Below, piece by piece: positions 37,398 to 46,953 of a stretch of 64,000 nt of DNA. The stretch is taken from positions 1,426,001 to 1,490,000 of the forward strand of contig NZ_JBHSWH010000001.1 in NCBI RefSeq assembly GCF_042661025.1, given 5' to 3'. A model generated the notes under the pieces. That model did no database searches. It was not told the DNA's origin and was given only the letters and a program-made list of their open reading frames with translations. The first letter of the stretch is position 1; each line of letters begins with the position of its first letter. This DNA is from Flexivirga alba (GTDB lineage Bacteria > Actinomycetota > Actinomycetes > Actinomycetales > Dermatophilaceae). A program made the translations under genes and the position numbers.

Positions 37398-40367
37398 CTA
37401 CCGGCCGGTGACAGCGTTGCCGTCATCATCGACCGCAACGCAGTGCGTGCTGGTGGGGCAGGAGACCGAGACCAACGGGGCAGTGGTGACGGGCTGGGGC
37501 GCGGTCCAGCTCGATCCGTTGAAGGACGCGGCGTTGCCGTCCCAGTCGACGGCTGCGCAGAAGCTGCCCGACGCACAGGACACCGACGTCAGGTGACCAC
37601 CGGTCGGGTCGATGCTCGTGGGTGCCGACCAGGTGGAGCCGTTGTAGGTGAGTGCATTGCCGCCCCAGTCGACTGCTGCACAGAACGTGCCGGCGGGACA
37701 GGAGACCGACGTCAAACCGTTGCCAGCACCGTCGACGCTCTTGGGTGCCGACCAGCTGCTGCCGTTGAAGGTGAGGGCATTCCCGTCCCGGTCGACGGCG
37801 GCACAGAACTTGCTCGAGGAGCAGGAGACCGAAGTCAAGCCGTTGCCGGCCGCGTCGATGCTCTTGGGTGCCGACCAGCTGCTGCCGCTCCAGGTGAGAA
37901 CGTTGCCCGCATCATCACCGGCTGCGCAGAAGGTGCTGGTGGGGCAGGACACCGCGCGGATCGCGGCGCTGTCGCCCGTGCTCCGCGAGGAACTCCACTT
38001 CGTCCCGTTGTAGGTGAACGAGCCCCCGGTCACGGCGTCGACAGCGAGACAGAAGGTGGCGCTCGCGCATGAAGCGGTGAGGCTGCCGCTCGCCGGGGAC
38101 CCGCTCGATTCGGCCGGGGGATCGATCTGCGTCGGCTTCGCCCACGCGCTTCCGCTGGAGGTGAGGGCATTCCCATTCGCGTCGACGGCCGCGCAGAAGG
38201 TGGCCGTCGGGCAGGAGACCACATTGATGCCGCCCCGGCTGGGCTCAGCGGACGCTGACGACGAGGTCCAGGTACCGCTCGAGTAGGTGGCGACATACCC
38301 TCCGCTGTCCACCGAGGTGCAGAACGCCGTGCTGGCGCACGAGACTGACCGCGGTGCATGCCACCCGTAGCGGCCGGTGTGCGTGTCCGCCAGTGTCGGT
38401 GCACTCCAGGAACCGCCGCCACGGTAGATAAGGGCCTGACCGTTCGTGTCGACGGCTCCGCAGAAGCTCATGGAGCGGCAGGACACCGAGGTCAGCCCGC
38501 CGCTCGGATCGACGCTCTTGGGCGTCGCCCAGCTGGTGCCGTTGTATGTCGTGGCGTTCCCGTTCCAGTCCACGGCGGCACAGAAGGTGCTCGACGTGCA
38601 GGACACCGAGGTCAAGCCGCCACCGCTCGCGTCGGTGCCGGCCGGCGCCGACCAGGTGCCGTTGCGGTAGGTGAGGGTGCTCCCGTTGTTGTCGACGGCC
38701 GCACAGAAGGTGCTTGTCGGGCACGAGACGGAGGTCAGTCCGTTGCCGGCCGCATCGATGGTCTTCGGCGTCGCCCAGCTGGTGCCGTTGTAGGTCACCG
38801 CAGCACCGTTCCGGTCGACGGCAGCGCAGAAGCCGGCGCTGGGGCAGGAGACCGAGGCGAGGACATTGCCGGTGTCGACGGCTTTGGGCGCTGACCAGGC
38901 CGTGCCGTTCCAGGTGAGGACGTTCCCGACTCCGTCGATGGCCGCGCAGAAGCTGCTGCTCGGGCACGACACCGAGAACAGTCCGTCGCCCGCGCGGTCG
39001 ATGCGCTGCGGTGACGTCCACCTCGTGCCGTTCCAGGTGAGGGCATTACCGGAGGTGTCGACTGCTGCGCAGAAGCTGCTCGTTGGACACGAGATGGACT
39101 GCGGGTCGCCCTGTGGCGGGTCGACGCTGGCGGCCGAACCCCACGCCACGCTGGTGGGTGTCCAGTATCCGGTGATGTCGATCAGCAGGTCGGACTGGGC
39201 GAGGGTGTAGAGGTCGAGCTTGCCGGTGGTGCCGAGTTTGACGGTCGCGGAGTTGGCGACGATCTGGCCGGCGACGTAGTTGAGGGTCGACGCGGTCGGC
39301 TGGGCGACGCCGGCGGGCCACGCGGTGACGAATCCGGGGGCGGCTGGTGAGACCGCGGTGACGGTGGCCTCGACCGCGGTTGCGTTCGCGGGGATCCCCG
39401 CGATCCCGGTGGCCTGCACGTCGATGGTGCCTTTCGCGGCGACCGGGCCCGTGGGTGCGCCGACCCCGCTGCGGGTGTCCAGGATGCGTGCCGGGGTGAT
39501 CGGGGTGAAGTCACTGCGGGCGGGGATCCATCCGGCGACGTCCACGACCAGGTCCGCTGCCTTGAGCGTGTAGAGGTTGACGGCTCCTCCCGCGCCGACC
39601 TTGGCGATCGTCGTGCCCGCCACCGTCGAATCGGTGGTGTAGTTCAGGACCGATGCGGTGGGCCGGGCTACGCCCGCCGGGTACGCCGTCACGAAGCCGG
39701 GGCCGGCCGGCGAGACCGCGGCGACGTTCAGCACGACGGCGGCGACGCCGGTGGCTGGGACCCCGCCCTTTCCGGTGACCACGAGAGAGACCGTCGATCC
39801 GGCGGCGGGTTCGGTGCCGGGACGGGTGTCCAGTATGCGGCTGGGTACCAGCGCGTCGTACTGTGCACCGATCGGGTAGTAGCCGGTCACATCGACCACC
39901 AAATTCGTCGGTGTCTGCGTGTAGAGGCTGATCGCGCCGCCGGTGCCGAGTTTCACGATCGTCTGGTTGGCGACGATCTGACCCTTCACATAGTTCAGGT
40001 TCGAGGCGGTCGGACGCGTCGAACCGGTCGGGTAGGTGGTCACGAACCCCGGTCCGGAGGGGGACACTGCGGTCACGTTCACCACCACGGCGGCGACCCC
40101 CGAGATGGGGATGCCCGCGTGCCCGCTGATCGACACCGTCGTGGTCGAACCCGCGGCGGGTTCGGTGCCGGTGCGAGTGTCCAGCACCCGGGCCGGCGTC
40201 ACCGGCACGAATCCGGGCCCGGTCGTCGCTGACGTAGCACTCGGTGTCGTCCGTGGAGTGGTCGCGCCCGTCACCGGCGCGGCCGTCGCCCATGGGGTGC
40301 CCAGCAGCCCCACCATCAGCGCGAGCACACCGAACAACGACGTCAGGAACAGTCGCAGCGACCGCAT
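37398..40367 (-). CDS. Secreted protein: 3 VLDTR modules and 14-repeat putative beta-propeller
   Basis: 989 residues, intact. ATG 40367 follows GGGAGAG by 7 nt. Signal peptide: LFLTSLFGVLALMVGLLG, then TPWATAAP. Three VLDTR modules follow (ARVLDTRTGTEP, SRILDTRPGTEP, ARILDTRSGVGA), then 14 units of about 42 residues with SVSCPSSSFCAAID-type starts and YNGTSWATPK-type ends. As in the two paralogues, a half repeat (VAWGSAASVDPPQG) precedes unit 1 and the last unit is cut at GNAVTGR. It differs from the 32722 protein mainly in repeat sequence. Function unknown; it would be extracellular. Confidence 0.85.
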   Translation of the reverse strand: MRSLRLFLTSLFGVLALMVGLLGTPWATAAPVTGATTPRTTPSATSATTGPGFVPVTPARVLDTRTGTEPAAGSTTTVSISGHAGIPISGVAAVVVNVTAVSPSGPGFVTTYPTGSTRPTASNLNYVKGQIVANQTIVKLGTGGAISLYTQTPTNLVVDVTGYYPIGAQYDALVPSRILDTRPGTEPAAGSTVSLVVTGKGGVPATGVAAVVLNVAAVSPAGPGFVTAYPAGVARPTASVLNYTTDSTVAGTTIAKVGAGGAVNLYTLKAADLVVDVAGWIPARSDFTPITPARILDTRSGVGAPTGPVAAKGTIDVQATGIAGIPANATAVEATVTAVSPAAPGFVTAWPAGVAQPTASTLNYVAGQIVANSATVKLGTTGKLDLYTLAQSDLLIDITGYWTPTSVAWGSAASVDPPQGDPQSISCPTSSFCAAVDTSGNALTWNGTRWTSPQRIDRAGDGLFSVSCPSSSFCAAIDGVGNVLTWNGTAWSAPKAVDTGNVLASVSCPSAGFCAAVDRNGAAVTYNGTSWATPKTIDAAGNGLTSVSCPTSTFCAAVDNNGSTLTYRNGTWSAPAGTDASGGGLTSVSCTSSTFCAAVDWNGNATTYNGTSWATPKSVDPSGGLTSVSCRSMSFCGAVDTNGQALIYRGGGSWSAPTLADTHTGRYGWHAPRSVSCASTAFCTSVDSGGYVATYSSGTWTSSSASAEPSRGGINVVSCPTATFCAAVDANGNALTSSGSAWAKPTQIDPPAESSGSPASGSLTASCASATFCLAVDAVTGGSFTYNGTKWSSSRSTGDSAAIRAVSCPTSTFCAAGDDAGNVLTWSGSSWSAPKSIDAAGNGLTSVSCSSSKFCAAVDRDGNALTFNGSSWSAPKSVDGAGNGLTSVSCPAGTFCAAVDWGGNALTYNGSTWSAPTSIDPTGGHLTSVSCASGSFCAAVDWDGNAASFNGSSWTAPQPVTTAPLVSVSCPTSTHCVAVDDDGNAVTGR

Positions 40368-40631
40368 AACACTCTCCCGTTTTCCATAGAAACCTGAGCA
40401 ATCGGCGACAAGCCTGCGCAGAATTCCAAAAATAGCTGACGAGCCAGCTGATTCGTCGCGGCGACATCAGTTGGTTTTGCCGTTCGATGGTCCGGGGACA
40501 AGGCTCATCGATGAACGCAGCCAAACATCCGTTCGCCAGTCAATAGTGGTATGACGAACCGATTCCGCGGCCGTTCAATGCTGCCGTCTTGATAGCGACG
40601 CGAAACGCGGCGAATTGCGACTAGCTCACGA

Positions 40632-43600
40632 TCAGCAGAGGTTTTCCGCCAGCGGTGTCGGCGAACCGAAGCGGTGCGCCGTGACCGCGACGGCCTGCTC
40701 GTGCAGGAAGGGCAGCAGCTCGATGCGACCGGCTTCGAGGACCGGCTGCGGGTAGAGCGCGATGTCCGCGCGACCCTCGCTGGCGGCAGCGAAGCCTTCG
40801 CGCGTGCCACCGATGAGTCGGACGCGGTGCGGCGCATCGTCGCCACGGAGACGAGTCGCCCACGCGTCGTCGTTCTCCTCGGCAACGCTCGCACCCGCAG
40901 CCGTCAGGGCGCCCACGACCTGATCATCGAGTGCGACCCCGAGCGACACGGTCACCGGTGCACCGGCGGCGAGCCCGGCGGCCACGATGCGTGTGACGTG
41001 CGCGGGCTCGTCGGCCTCGACGCGCACCGTGACCGGGACAGGCTTGTAGCGGAAGGCATTCTTCTCGGCCAGCAAGCCGGAAACGTCCTTGGCAGTGCCG
41101 AATTCGTCCTTCCAGGCGAGTGCGTCCGAGCCGGCGGCGCGGCGCAGGAATTCAGCGTTGTCACCAGTCAAGCCTGAGGCGTCCAGCAGCCGCTGCACCG
41201 CGGTCGAGATGTCCGCAGCCTTGGCCGCGGCGCGAGGCGTCCAATCCGTAAGACCGACAAGGTAGTTCGGGCCACCCGCCTTGGTGCCGGCGCCGACGGC
41301 CGACTTCTTCCAACCGCCGAACGGCTGCCGGCGAACGATCGCGCCGGTCGTCGTGCGGTTGACGTAGGCGTTGCCCGCCTCGACCTTGTCGATCCACGTC
41401 TCCAGCTCGCTGCGCTCCAGCGAGTGCAGCCCGGCGGTGAGGCCGTAGTCGGTCTGGTTCTGTATGGCGATGGCCTCGTCCAGATCGGCGGCTGCGATCA
41501 GACCCAGCACGGGACCGAAGTACTCGGTCAGGTGGTACTCCGAGCCACGCTTGACGCCGGTCTTCACGCCAGGCGACCAGAGTCGGCCCTCGTCGTCCAA
41601 CTGCCGCGGCTCTACCAGCCAGGTCTCGCACGGATCCAGTGTGGTGAGAGCCTTTTTCAGCTTCCCGGCTGCGGGCTCGATGATCGGGCCCATCTGCGTC
41701 GTTGGGTCGCTGGGGAAGCCGACCTTGAGCGAGGTGACGGCGTCGATCAGCTGGTTTCGGAAGCGGTCCGACTCGGCGACCGAGCCGACCAGGATCGCCA
41801 AGGAGGCGGCCGAGCACTTCTGCCCGGCGTGCCCGAACGCCGACGCGACCAGGTCCTTCACCGCGAGATCGAGATCGGCATTCGGCGTGACGATCATCGA
41901 GTTCTTGCCCGATGTCTCCGCCAGCAGCGGCAGGTCGGGTCGGAACGTGCGGAAGAGGGCAGCCGTGTCGAACGCGCCGGTGAGGATAAGTCGGTCGACC
42001 TTCGGGGAGGAGACCAGTGCGCGGCCGACCTCGTTCTCCGGGACGTGAACCAGACGCAGCACATCCTTGGGAACGCCTGCAGCCCAAAGGGTTTCGACGA
42101 GCAACGAGCCACAGCGTGCTGCCTGGGGAGCCGGCTTGACGATCACCGCGGAACCGGCGGCGAGCGCGGCCGCCATACCGCCTGTGGGTATGGCGAGTGG
42201 GAAGTTCCACGGCGGGACGACCAGCGTAAGCCGGACCGGGCTCGGGGCAGCGCCGTCGATCGTCTCCATTGCTTCGGCCCGGTCTGCGTAAAAGTTGAGG
42301 AAGTCGATGGCCTCGGAGACCTCCGGGTCACCCTGGTCGAGCGTCTTGCCGCACTCGGAGCCAGCGACCTCGAGCAGCTCACCGCGACGCTTCTCGAACT
42401 CCACGGCAGCCTGACGCAGGATCCGCGCGCGCTCGGCGGCGGGCCGGGCGCCCCATGCGGCGCCGGCGCTGTGCGCGTCGTCGATGACCGTCTCCACGGC
42501 ATGGATGTTGTCGACCGAGTGCGCTGCCACCAGATCGATCCCGAGGGTCGACGTCGCGACGCGGGCGATGATCTCGCTGCCCCACGCGCGGTTGCCGAGC
42601 AGTGACGGGTCGGTGTCCGGGGTGTTCGCGAAGTGGGCAAGTGGGGCGGCGTTGACCGGTTGCCGCCGGTCCTGCACGCGGTGCGACGCGGGCACCTCAT
42701 CGGTCAGCGCGGCCAGCGATGCGACGAAGCGATCCTTCTCACGCTGGTAGAGCGCGGCGCTGTCGTGCAGCTCGAATACTGCCGACATGAAGTTGTCCTG
42801 GCTCGCGCCCTCCTCGAGCCGGCGCACCAGGTAGGAGATCGCCACGTCGAAGTCCTTCGGGTGAACGACCGGCACGTAGAGCAGCAGATCGCCGACGGTC
42901 TCGCGGACGGCTTCGGCCTGGCCTTCCGCCATACCGAGCAGCATCTCGAACTCGATGCCGTCGCGAACACCGTTGCGGCCGGCGAGGATCCACGCATACG
43001 CGATGTCGAAGAGGTTGTGGCCGGCGACGCCGACGCGCACGTTGGCAGTCCGCTCGGGCCGCAGCGCGTAGTCCAGCACGCTCAGGTATGACGTGTCCGT
43101 CTCCTGCTTGCTTCCCCAGGTCGCCAGCGGCCATCCGAAGAGGAGGCCTGCGCGCGCTCCATCGGCAGGTTCGCGCCCTTCACCAGGCGCACCTTGATCG
43201 GGGCGCCACCGCGAGCGCGCCGGGCGGCCGACCACTCCTGCAGCTTGATCATCTCGGCGAGCGCATCGGGCAGGTAGGCCTGCAGCACGATGCCGGCCTC
43301 GAGGTTGAGCAGTTCGGGGCGGTCCAGCAGCTGGGTGAAGACGTCGACCGTGATCGCCAGGTCGTGGTACTCCTCCATGTCCAAATTGATGAACTTCGGT
43401 GAGCCACTTGCGCTTTCGGTCGCGGCGTACTGGTAGAGCGGCAGCAGTCGCTCGATGACGTGAGCCACCGCCTGGTCGTGCGACCACGGTGAGTGTGGCG
43501 CGACCGGGGACGATGTCTTGATCGAGACGTAGTCGACGTCCGGGCGCTGGAGCAGCCGCAGCGTGCCGTCATACCGACGCGATGCCTCCGCCTCGCCAAG

Positions 43601-44050
43601 AACTGCCTCACCCAGCAAGTTGATGTTCAGGTGTATGCCGGGCTTCTTGATCCGGCTGATCTGGCCGCCCAGCTTGGAGTCGGTGGCATCGATGAGCAGG
43701 TGACCGACCATGCGCCGCAACACTTTCCGGGCAATCGGGATGACGACCCCGGGTGCGACATTGGACAATGAGCCGCCGGTGCGCAGCGCCGCGCGCTGGT
43801 ACCAAGGCAGGAAACCCGGTGTGACGTCTACCAACTCACGCAACGCCTGCGCGGCGACACCGAGGTCTTCGGGTCGGATGACGCGGTCGACGAAGCCGAC
43901 GGTGAACTCGAGCCCGCGAGGATCCTTCAGCACTTCAGCCAGGCGCTTGGCGGAGGGATCGACCGGCTTGGACGCGGCGGCATCGAGCCAGGCCTTGACC
44001 TGAGTCTCGACTTCGGCGACGAGTTCGGTGTCGACATCGGCAGTGGTCAC
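40632..44050 (-). CDS. putA: PutA, proline dehydrogenase/L-glutamate gamma-semialdehyde dehydrogenase (one apparent -1 frameshift)
   Basis: Oxidises proline to glutamate in two steps. With one base restored near 43150 the product has about 1139 residues. The FAD-dependent proline dehydrogenase part shows IHLNINLLGEAVLGEAEA, FINLDMEEYHDL, KVRLVKGANLPMER and, after the break, GSKQETDTSYLSVLDYALRP. The aldehyde dehydrogenase part shows VVPPWNFPLAIPTGG, LAETSGKNSMIV with the catalytic Glu, GHAGQKCSAASL with the catalytic Cys, and RQPFGGWKKSAVG. I chose GTG 44050 (AGGTGA 5 nt upstream); upstream in-frame sequence has no coding character. The gene is divergent from a LysR regulator with a palindrome in the gap. 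Confidence 0.92.
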
Positions 44051-44139
44051 TGGATCACCTCGGGGTTCTTCAAGCAGGGGTTGGCCAATGTCGAGTATCG
44101 AGCCTTCATCCCTTCGGGTAAAGCGATGTTTTCCGATGC

Positions 44140-44154
44140 ATATCGTTCGGATAT
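44140..44154. promoter_or_regulatory. LysR-type box candidate between putA and the lysR gene
   Basis: ATATCGTTCGGATAT is a perfect 5-bp inverted repeat with a 5-bp spacer and contains the T-N11-A signature of LysR-family sites. It lies 8 bp before the LysR-type gene start and 90 bp before putA, so it could serve both autoregulation and putA control. The pairing with this regulator is inferred from position. Confidence 0.5.
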
Positions 44155-44162
44155 CGTAAAGT

Positions 44163-45068
44163 GTGCTCGAAGTCCGAAGACTGCGGCTGCTCCGCGAGTT
44201 GAGCGGTCGCGGCACCATCGCCGAAGTCGCCGAAGTGCTGCACCTGAGCCCGTCATCGATCTCCCAGCAGCTGAGTCAGCTGGAGCGCGAAGTCGGTGTG
44301 CCGCTGCTGCGCAAGAGCGGCCGGCGGCTGGAGCTGACGCCCGCAGCCGAGGTGCTGGTGGAGCACACCGAGCGCATCCTCAGCCAACTTGAGGAAGCGG
44401 AGAGCGCTGCCGTCGGAGTGTCCGGGGAGGCCTCCGGCACGCTGCGGATCGCGGTCTTCCAATCGGCGGCAGTCGCCTTCATGCCTCGACTACTCGCCGA
44501 GCTGGCCACCCGGCATCCCCGCCTGCGCGTCACCATGTCGCAACGCGAGCCCGAGGAGGGCCTGCGCGAAACAGCGGCGCACGAGTTCGACCTGGTGATT
44601 GCCGAGCAGTACCCCAACCACGCCGCGCCGCGCTACCCGGCGCTCGACCGCGTCCCGTTGACCACGGATGCACTCCGGCTCGTGGTGCCGGCCGGCGATG
44701 ACTGGGACCACATCGGCTCGATCGAGGACGTCCGCGCCCTGCCCTGGGTCATGGAGCCCTACGGTGCGGCATCCCGTCACTGGGCCGAACAGCTCTGCCG
44801 ACAGGCCGGATTCGAGCCGGACGTGCGTTTCGAGACCGATGATCTGGAGGCGCACATCGCGCTCATCGAGTCGGGCAGCGCCGTCGCGGTCATTCCGGAG
44901 TTGATGCTGGTGCGGAGGCGACCGGATGCGCGCCTGATCGAGCTGCCCGAGGCACCTCGCCGCTCGGTCTTCACCTCGGTCCGGCGCTCCAGCGTCGACA
45001 CGCCCGCGATCGACGCCTGCCGGTCGGTCCTCGCGGAGGTCTTCCCGAAACAGGTCGAGCTCTCCTGA
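44163..45068 (+). CDS. LysR family transcriptional regulator
   Basis: 301 residues from GTG 44163. An N-terminal winged helix-turn-helix (RRLRLLRELSGRGTIAEVAE, LSPSSISQQLSQLEREVGVP) is followed by a LysR substrate-binding domain with LRIAVFQSAAVAFMPRLLAE and the hinge GSAVAVIPELMLV. The divergent arrangement with putA suggests control of proline catabolism, as LysR-type genes often regulate the gene they face; a ligand cannot be read. It is convergent with the tetR gene that follows (6 bp between stops). Confidence 0.88.
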   Translation: MLEVRRLRLLRELSGRGTIAEVAEVLHLSPSSISQQLSQLEREVGVPLLRKSGRRLELTPAAEVLVEHTERILSQLEEAESAAVGVSGEASGTLRIAVFQSAAVAFMPRLLAELATRHPRLRVTMSQREPEEGLRETAAHEFDLVIAEQYPNHAAPRYPALDRVPLTTDALRLVVPAGDDWDHIGSIEDVRALPWVMEPYGAASRHWAEQLCRQAGFEPDVRFETDDLEAHIALIESGSAVAVIPELMLVRRRPDARLIELPEAPRRSVFTSVRRSSVDTPAIDACRSVLAEVFPKQVELS

Positions 45069-45074
45069 GCCGGC

Positions 45075-45689
45075 TCAGTGCGCGAGGAGGCCCTCGAAAG
45101 CCATGGCTGTCAACGCATCCGCAATCGTGTCCGGACTGATCCGGCCACTCGGCCGCACCCACTCGGTCAGCGAGTTGACCATCCCGAAGAGCAGCCGGCT
45201 GATCAGGTCCGGGGGTATGTCGGTGCGTATGCCGCCCTCGGCCGCGGCTTCGGCAACCAGTTGTGCGAGCTGAGCGTCCAACTCACGCCGCCGCTTCAGT
45301 GCGGCCAGCTCGGCCGGACTGTTGCCGCGGACCCGCAGCAGGAGAGTGACCGCCGGAAGGTGATCGATCAACAGGTCGACACTGTTCCTTATCGCGCGGC
45401 GGAGGCGTTCGAGCGCGGTCGCGGATGTATCGGCCTGTGCCGCCGCGACGACCTCTGACAGCCCGTCGAGTGCCTCGTCCAAGGCCCGCTGCAGCAGGTG
45501 TTCCTTGCTCGGAACATGGTGGTAGAGAGCGGATTTGGTGAATCCGAGGCGAGCGGCGAGATCGCCCATGCTGGTGGCGTCATATCCCTGCAGGTTGAAC
45601 AGCTCGATCGCCTCACGCAGCACGGTCGCCTGGTCCTTGCCGGGCCGTCCGCGACGGCGCGGGGTCGGCTCTTCGGCTGCGGTTGTCAT
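45075..45689 (-). CDS. TetR/AcrR family transcriptional regulator
   Basis: 204 residues. A basic N-terminus (RRRGRPGKDQ) precedes a TetR helix-turn-helix (AIELFNLQGYDATSMGDLAA, TKSALYHHVPSKEHLLQ). The C-terminal half is helical, with LLLRVRGNSPAELAALKRRR and FGMVNSLTEWVRPSGRIS, similar in outline to KstR2/PaaR-like acyl-CoA-sensing regulators. It is the last gene of the minus-strand run nrdA-nrdB-mntH, 12 bp after mntH. Its target is unknown; the paa palindrome at 1872 is one candidate but nothing here proves it. Confidence 0.85.
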   Translation of the reverse strand: MTTAAEEPTPRRRGRPGKDQATVLREAIELFNLQGYDATSMGDLAARLGFTKSALYHHVPSKEHLLQRALDEALDGLSEVVAAAQADTSATALERLRRAIRNSVDLLIDHLPAVTLLLRVRGNSPAELAALKRRRELDAQLAQLVAEAAAEGGIRTDIPPDLISRLLFGMVNSLTEWVRPSGRISPDTIADALTAMAFEGLLAH

Positions 45690-45701
45690 GATCCGAGACT
45701 G

Positions 45702-46943
45702 TCACACACCGGTGAGCGGTATGACGAGCAGCGCCACGTCGAGAGCAACGACTGCCGACGTGATGATCCAGCAGACGAGCGTCATGGCGCGGCGATTCAC
45801 CTGCTCGCCCATGACCGACGCGGATGACGTGAGAAGTACGAGAGGGATCAGCGCCAGTGGGAGGCCGAGTGCCAGCGCGACCTGCGACCACACCAGCAGA
45901 TCGACCGCCGGGACTTCGAGAGCCAGCAATACGACAGCGGGGATCAGCACGACCACCCGGCGGGCCAGCATCGGCACTCGGCGACGCAGCAGCCCCGCCA
46001 TGACGACCTCGCCGGATCGGATGCCGACCGCGGTCGAGGTCACGCCGCTGACAAGTAGAGCAAGGATGAAACCAATCCGAGCGCCGTCACCGACCCGGTC
46101 GGCCAGGGCGTGTGCGAGGGCGCCGAAGTCCTCGTCACGATGGCCGCGCAGCGCGGTGGCACCGAGCACCAGCATCGACACGTTCACCGTGCCGGCCACC
46201 AGCATGGCGAGCGTGACGTCGAGCCGGTTGTCCCGCAACCGCCGACGGATGCTGCCCAGTTGACTCGTGGTGAGCGCCGAGTGCAAGTAGATCGCGTGTG
46301 GCATCACGGTGGCGCCGACGATGCCCGTGGCGAGCAGCACCATCTGCTGGTCGTGCAACTGCGGTCGTATGTCGAACCCCGCAGGTGCCGGTCCCATCAG
46401 GACGCCGAGGATGAATCCCGCACCGATGACTGCGAGCCCGAGCACCATGATCAGTTGGAAGCCGCGCTCGCCGACCCGGTCGCGGATCACCATCAACGCG
46501 CCGCCGGCGACAGCCGTGACGATGGCGCCCCACCACATCGGCATACCGAAGAGCAGGTGCAGTGCGATGGAAGCACCGACCACTTCGGCGAGGTCGGTGG
46601 CGACCGCGACGCCTTCGGCCTGCAGCCAATACAGCACCCGTGACGAGGGGTTCAGGCGTGTGCTCAGGACCAGTGCCATCGACTTGCCAGTGACTGCACC
46701 GAGTTTCGCCGACAGGTATTGCACCGGGCCAGCCGCCGCGACTGCGAGCAGCACCACCCACAACAGTCCGAAGCCGTAGCGCGACCCGGCGGTCGTGTTG
46801 GTGGCGATGTTGCCCGGGTCGACATACGCAATGGCGGCAACGAACGCCGGACCGAGCCGGAGCAGGCGCGAACCCGCAGCGCCCGGTCCGCGCGGCGCGC
46901 GAGGCCGTGACCTCGCGCGCCGCATGGAGCGATCCGATGTCAC
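45702..46943 (-). CDS. mntH: NRAMP family divalent metal (Mn2+/Fe2+) transporter
   Basis: Proton-coupled Mn2+/Fe2+ importer, about 413 residues with 11 membrane segments. The metal-binding DPGN motif is in FVAAIAYVDPGNIATN and the helix-6 MPH motif in VGATVMPHAIYLHSAL. I chose GTG 46943; GTG 46946 and GTG 46952 are also in frame, and the longer frame to 47144 overlaps nrdB. It starts about 10 bp after the nrdB stop, so metal import appears to be co-transcribed with the metal-dependent ribonucleotide reductase. Confidence 0.9.
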   Translation of the reverse strand: MTSDRSMRRARSRPRAPRGPGAAGSRLLRLGPAFVAAIAYVDPGNIATNTTAGSRYGFGLLWVVLLAVAAAGPVQYLSAKLGAVTGKSMALVLSTRLNPSSRVLYWLQAEGVAVATDLAEVVGASIALHLLFGMPMWWGAIVTAVAGGALMVIRDRVGERGFQLIMVLGLAVIGAGFILGVLMGPAPAGFDIRPQLHDQQMVLLATGIVGATVMPHAIYLHSALTTSQLGSIRRRLRDNRLDVTLAMLVAGTVNVSMLVLGATALRGHRDEDFGALAHALADRVGDGARIGFILALLVSGVTSTAVGIRSGEVVMAGLLRRRVPMLARRVVVLIPAVVLLALEVPAVDLLVWSQVALALGLPLALIPLVLLTSSASVMGEQVNRRAMTLVCWIITSAVVALDVALLVIPLTGV

Positions 46944-46953
46944 CACGGACACA

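Noticed and set aside
8845..40367. Accessory locus as a prophage or IS-borne island
   Set aside because: No integrase, transposase, phage structural gene or flanking direct repeat is visible; base composition stays like the surroundings.
45075..45689. TetR regulator as PaaR
   Set aside because: The outline is compatible but it is 36 kb from the paa genes and in the nrd operon; no sequence evidence links it to the paa palindrome.
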